Assembly: GCA_031296355.1 (NCBI GenBank)
Contig: JARLFX010000034.1
Coordinates: 1-15,985, forward strand
DNA: 15,985 nucleotides
Direction: 5' to 3'
Source: Acidobacteriaceae bacterium
GTDB taxonomy: Bacteria > Acidobacteriota > Terriglobia > Terriglobales > Acidobacteriaceae
How positions within the stretch are numbered: the stretch's first letter is position 1; every line of letters begins with the position of its first letter. The position numbers and the translations under genes were made by a program. This document shows, in pieces, positions 14,315 through 15,985 of this stretch. A model generated the notes under the pieces. It saw only the letters and a program-made list of their open reading frames with translations. It ran no database searches and had not been told where the DNA came from.

Positions 14315-15745
14315 ATGTCTCAATTCAGCAAGTTGGAAAAGAACCTTCGCCCTGTTCTCTTTTATGGGAACAACTGGATCAGCCTGATTGGCGGCGCACT
14401 AACGAGTGCGTCCGCCATTGTTTTAATTGGCTTCTGGGTTGTCAATATATTTGGACATGGTGGCTCGTCCAATCCCTATCTTGGCATTATTTTTGATTTA
14501 TTTCTTCCTGGGTTATTTGTACTTGGTCTTATTCTTATTCCTGTCGGAATCTGGAAGCGGCGAAGGAAGCTCAAGGCTCTGGGAGAACTGCCCTCGGTCT
14601 ATCCGCAGATTGATTTAAAGGACCCGGTTTTTCGACGCGGAATTGAATTTGTAGTGGCAGCAACTTTTATCAATTTTGTCATTGTAGGCACGGCTAGTTA
14701 TCGCGGGGTCTCCTACATGGATTCCGCTAATTTTTGTGGGCAGAGTTGTCATGTAATGGCTCCGCAGTGGACGGCCTATCAGGTCTCCCCACACTCGCAT
14801 GTGGCGTGCGTCGAGTGTCACATTGGCTCTGGATTTTCTGCGGCTGTGCAGGCTAAGGTCAATGGCACAAAACAACTACTTGAAGTGACGTTGGGGAATT
14901 ATCCCAGTCCCATTCTGGCTCCACTTTCGGCGCTACGTCCGGCTCGAGCGACTTGCGAGGCCTGTCATTCGCCAACGCGGTTTGTAGGCGAGAAGTTGTT
15001 GGTGAAGACAGCCTACGGCGACGATGAGAAGAACTCTTTGACGCGCACGGTTCTGGTGCTGCATCTAGGCGGAGTCGATTCGCTCTCGCACATGAGCGGA
15101 ATTCATGGACACCATCTGGATCGATACGAGTATGTTGCGACCGACTCGAGTTACCAGACTATTATTGCGGTCAACAAACACAACGCGGACGGCTCTGTTA
15201 CGCAGTTTGTAAGTTCGGACTGGAAGGGGCCGGTAAAGGGTGTAACGCGACAGATGGACTGCATGGACTGTCATAATCAGGCGACCCATGTCTTTCCGAC
15301 GGCACAGGACGCCCTCAACGAGGCGATGCTTGATGGAAGTCCGAATCCGGCTCTGCCAGGCGTACACAAAAAAGGTCTGGAATTGATTCAGGCTGAGTAT
15401 GCATCGCAGTCCGAAGCGGCCTCAAAGATTATTTCTGGACTCGATGATTTCTACCGAACGCAATATCCTGCCGTGTGGAACGCCCAGCGTGGTCAGGTGG
15501 ACGCTGCCGCAAAGACTCTGGTGGCGATCTACACACGGAACATCTTTCCAGATATGAAGGTGAAATGGGGAACTTATCCCAATAATATGGGGCACAATAA
15601 CTTCCCGGGATGTTTCCGCTGCCACGACGGAAATCACACCTCCAAGGACGGTCAGACAATCACCAACGATTGCACGGTATGCCATAACCTGCTGGCGGTC
15701 GATGAGGCGAATCCTAAACAGTTGGCTGATTTGGGATTGCAATAA
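14315..15745 (+). CDS. NapC/NirT-like inner-membrane multiheme cytochrome c
   Basis: A 476-residue membrane-anchored multiheme cytochrome. ATG 14315 follows a G-rich site (AGGGGGG, 14304-14310). Three hydrophobic segments lie at about 21-47, 56-80 and 110-128. A NapC/NirT-like block begins at 141: CGQSCHVMAPQWTAY, then CVECH at 165 and CEACH at 214, CMDCH at 316, CFRCH at 433 and CTVCH at 453. The first motif has three residues between its cysteines (CxxxCH) instead of two. In this family the first haem carries the quinol-linked site with the HxM pattern seen here. A His cluster (SHMSGIHGHHLD, 258-269) may supply ligands. The multi-helix anchor and long C-terminal part are more like ImcH-type quinol oxidoreductases than single-helix NapC/CymA. 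It probably passes electrons from quinol to the periplasmic cytochromes, or back. Confidence 0.85.
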   Translation: MSQFSKLEKNLRPVLFYGNNWISLIGGALTSASAIVLIGFWVVNIFGHGGSSNPYLGIIFDLFLPGLFVLGLILIPVGIWKRRRKLKALGELPSVYPQIDLKDPVFRRGIEFVVAATFINFVIVGTASYRGVSYMDSANFCGQSCHVMAPQWTAYQVSPHSHVACVECHIGSGFSAAVQAKVNGTKQLLEVTLGNYPSPILAPLSALRPARATCEACHSPTRFVGEKLLVKTAYGDDEKNSLTRTVLVLHLGGVDSLSHMSGIHGHHLDRYEYVATDSSYQTIIAVNKHNADGSVTQFVSSDWKGPVKGVTRQMDCMDCHNQATHVFPTAQDALNEAMLDGSPNPALPGVHKKGLELIQAEYASQSEAASKIISGLDDFYRTQYPAVWNAQRGQVDAAAKTLVAIYTRNIFPDMKVKWGTYPNNMGHNNFPGCFRCHDGNHTSKDGQTITNDCTVCHNLLAVDEANPKQLADLGLQ

Positions 15746-15790
15746 ACATAATTATTCACGGAACAAGATAACTGAATCATTACCTACTCT

Positions 15791-15835
15791 CTACTCCCTC
15801 CACTGCGGCTGTGTTAGCAGTTGCGGAGGGAGTAG
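15791..15835. terminator. Hairpin downstream of the multiheme cytochrome gene
   Basis: CTACTCCCTCC (15791-15801) and GGAGGGAGTAG (15825-15835) are exact reverse complements. The stem can continue as ACTGC/GCAGT across a three-base bulge. It lies 46 bases after the stop codon. No T-run follows on the + strand, so it could be a factor-dependent terminator, a message stabiliser, or a shared structure between convergent genes. The call as terminator is tentative. Confidence 0.45.
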
Positions 15836-15858
15836 CCGCGAAATTTGTGGACATATTT

Positions 15859-15985
15859 ATGTTCGAGTGGGTACACTTTCCGCCATACGGATTTCCTTTC
15901 TTCGTCTATCTCTGCGCATCTGGTTTATTCGTTTGCTTCAATCCAATACGCTCTTCCGTTTTGCTCTGGGAGAGTTCTTCGTTAC
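15859..15985. other. Undecided right end: possible start of a + strand gene or end of a - strand gene
   Basis: On the + strand an ATG at 15859 opens a frame to the window edge with a hydrophobic stretch (FPFFVYLCASGLFVCF), but no ribosome binding site is seen. On the - strand a frame open from the edge ends with a stop at 15906-15908 and would give a hydrophilic tail (SKTEERIGLKQTNKPDAQR). Neither can be preferred from 127 bases. The stretch 15746-15858 contains only the hairpin. Confidence 0.25.

Noticed and set aside
1..15985. CRISPR arrays, tRNA or rRNA genes, transposases, integrases or phage genes
   Set aside because: No regularly spaced identical repeats, cloverleaf or rRNA-like stretches, or mobile-element protein motifs were seen on either strand.

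Overview
The window looks like a chromosomal segment from an acidobacterium, most likely of the Terriglobia (Granulicella/Terriglobus/Edaphobacter type). This is inferred from gene content and intergenic repeat style, not from a marker gene. The clues are tandem secreted proteins with carboxypeptidase-regulatory-like beta-sandwich domains, a Tat-exported DapA-like protein, an acidobacterial-looking MtrB-type barrel, and short interspersed repeats of the 'GGGGAYTCTTC...CAGAATGACAA' kind. Every convincing gene is on the + strand.

Layout. 1-836: 3' part of a diacylglycerol/lipid kinase gene cut by the window edge. 1059-2285: a secreted DapA-superfamily protein with a divergent active site and a Gly/Ala/Arg-rich insert. 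2299-2349: terminator-like hairpin. 2408-2755: small one-helix membrane protein of unknown function. 2756-3165: gene-free stretch filled with short repeats and inverted repeats. 3166-8564: four tightly spaced genes, namely two distantly related exported proteins with regulatory-like domains, an FtsX/MacB-type ABC permease and its ATPase. 8565-8795: regulatory region with several palindromes. 8796-9611: TPR lipoprotein, closed by a very strong intrinsic terminator. 9687-10004: YggU/DUF167 protein. 10005-10335: a repeat unit plus a second regulatory palindrome.

10336-15745: the most interesting part, a four-gene electron-transfer cluster. It holds a decaheme DmsE/MtrA-family cytochrome (ten CxxCH), an MtrB/PioB-family outer-membrane barrel of about 845 residues, a small monoheme cytochrome c, and a NapC/NirT-like inner-membrane multiheme protein with three N-terminal membrane helices. 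That protein has five CxxCH motifs plus one CxxxCH motif. Together these resemble a complete trans-envelope route: quinol pool, membrane multiheme protein, periplasmic haem carriers, then a porin-cytochrome conduit through the outer membrane. No outer-surface cytochrome (MtrC/OmcA-like) and no terminal reductase or oxidase is present in the window, so the direction of electron flow and the final partner are unknown.

Regulation. Upstream of both the TPR lipoprotein and the decaheme cytochrome there is a perfect GTGA-N6-TCAC palindrome, the form of a CRP/FNR-family operator. The first lies at the right distance for a class II activator from a good TACAAT -10 box. This suggests that the lipoprotein and the electron-transfer cluster answer to the same regulator. 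Downstream of the cluster, 15746-15985 holds a hairpin and then a short undecided stretch running off the window.
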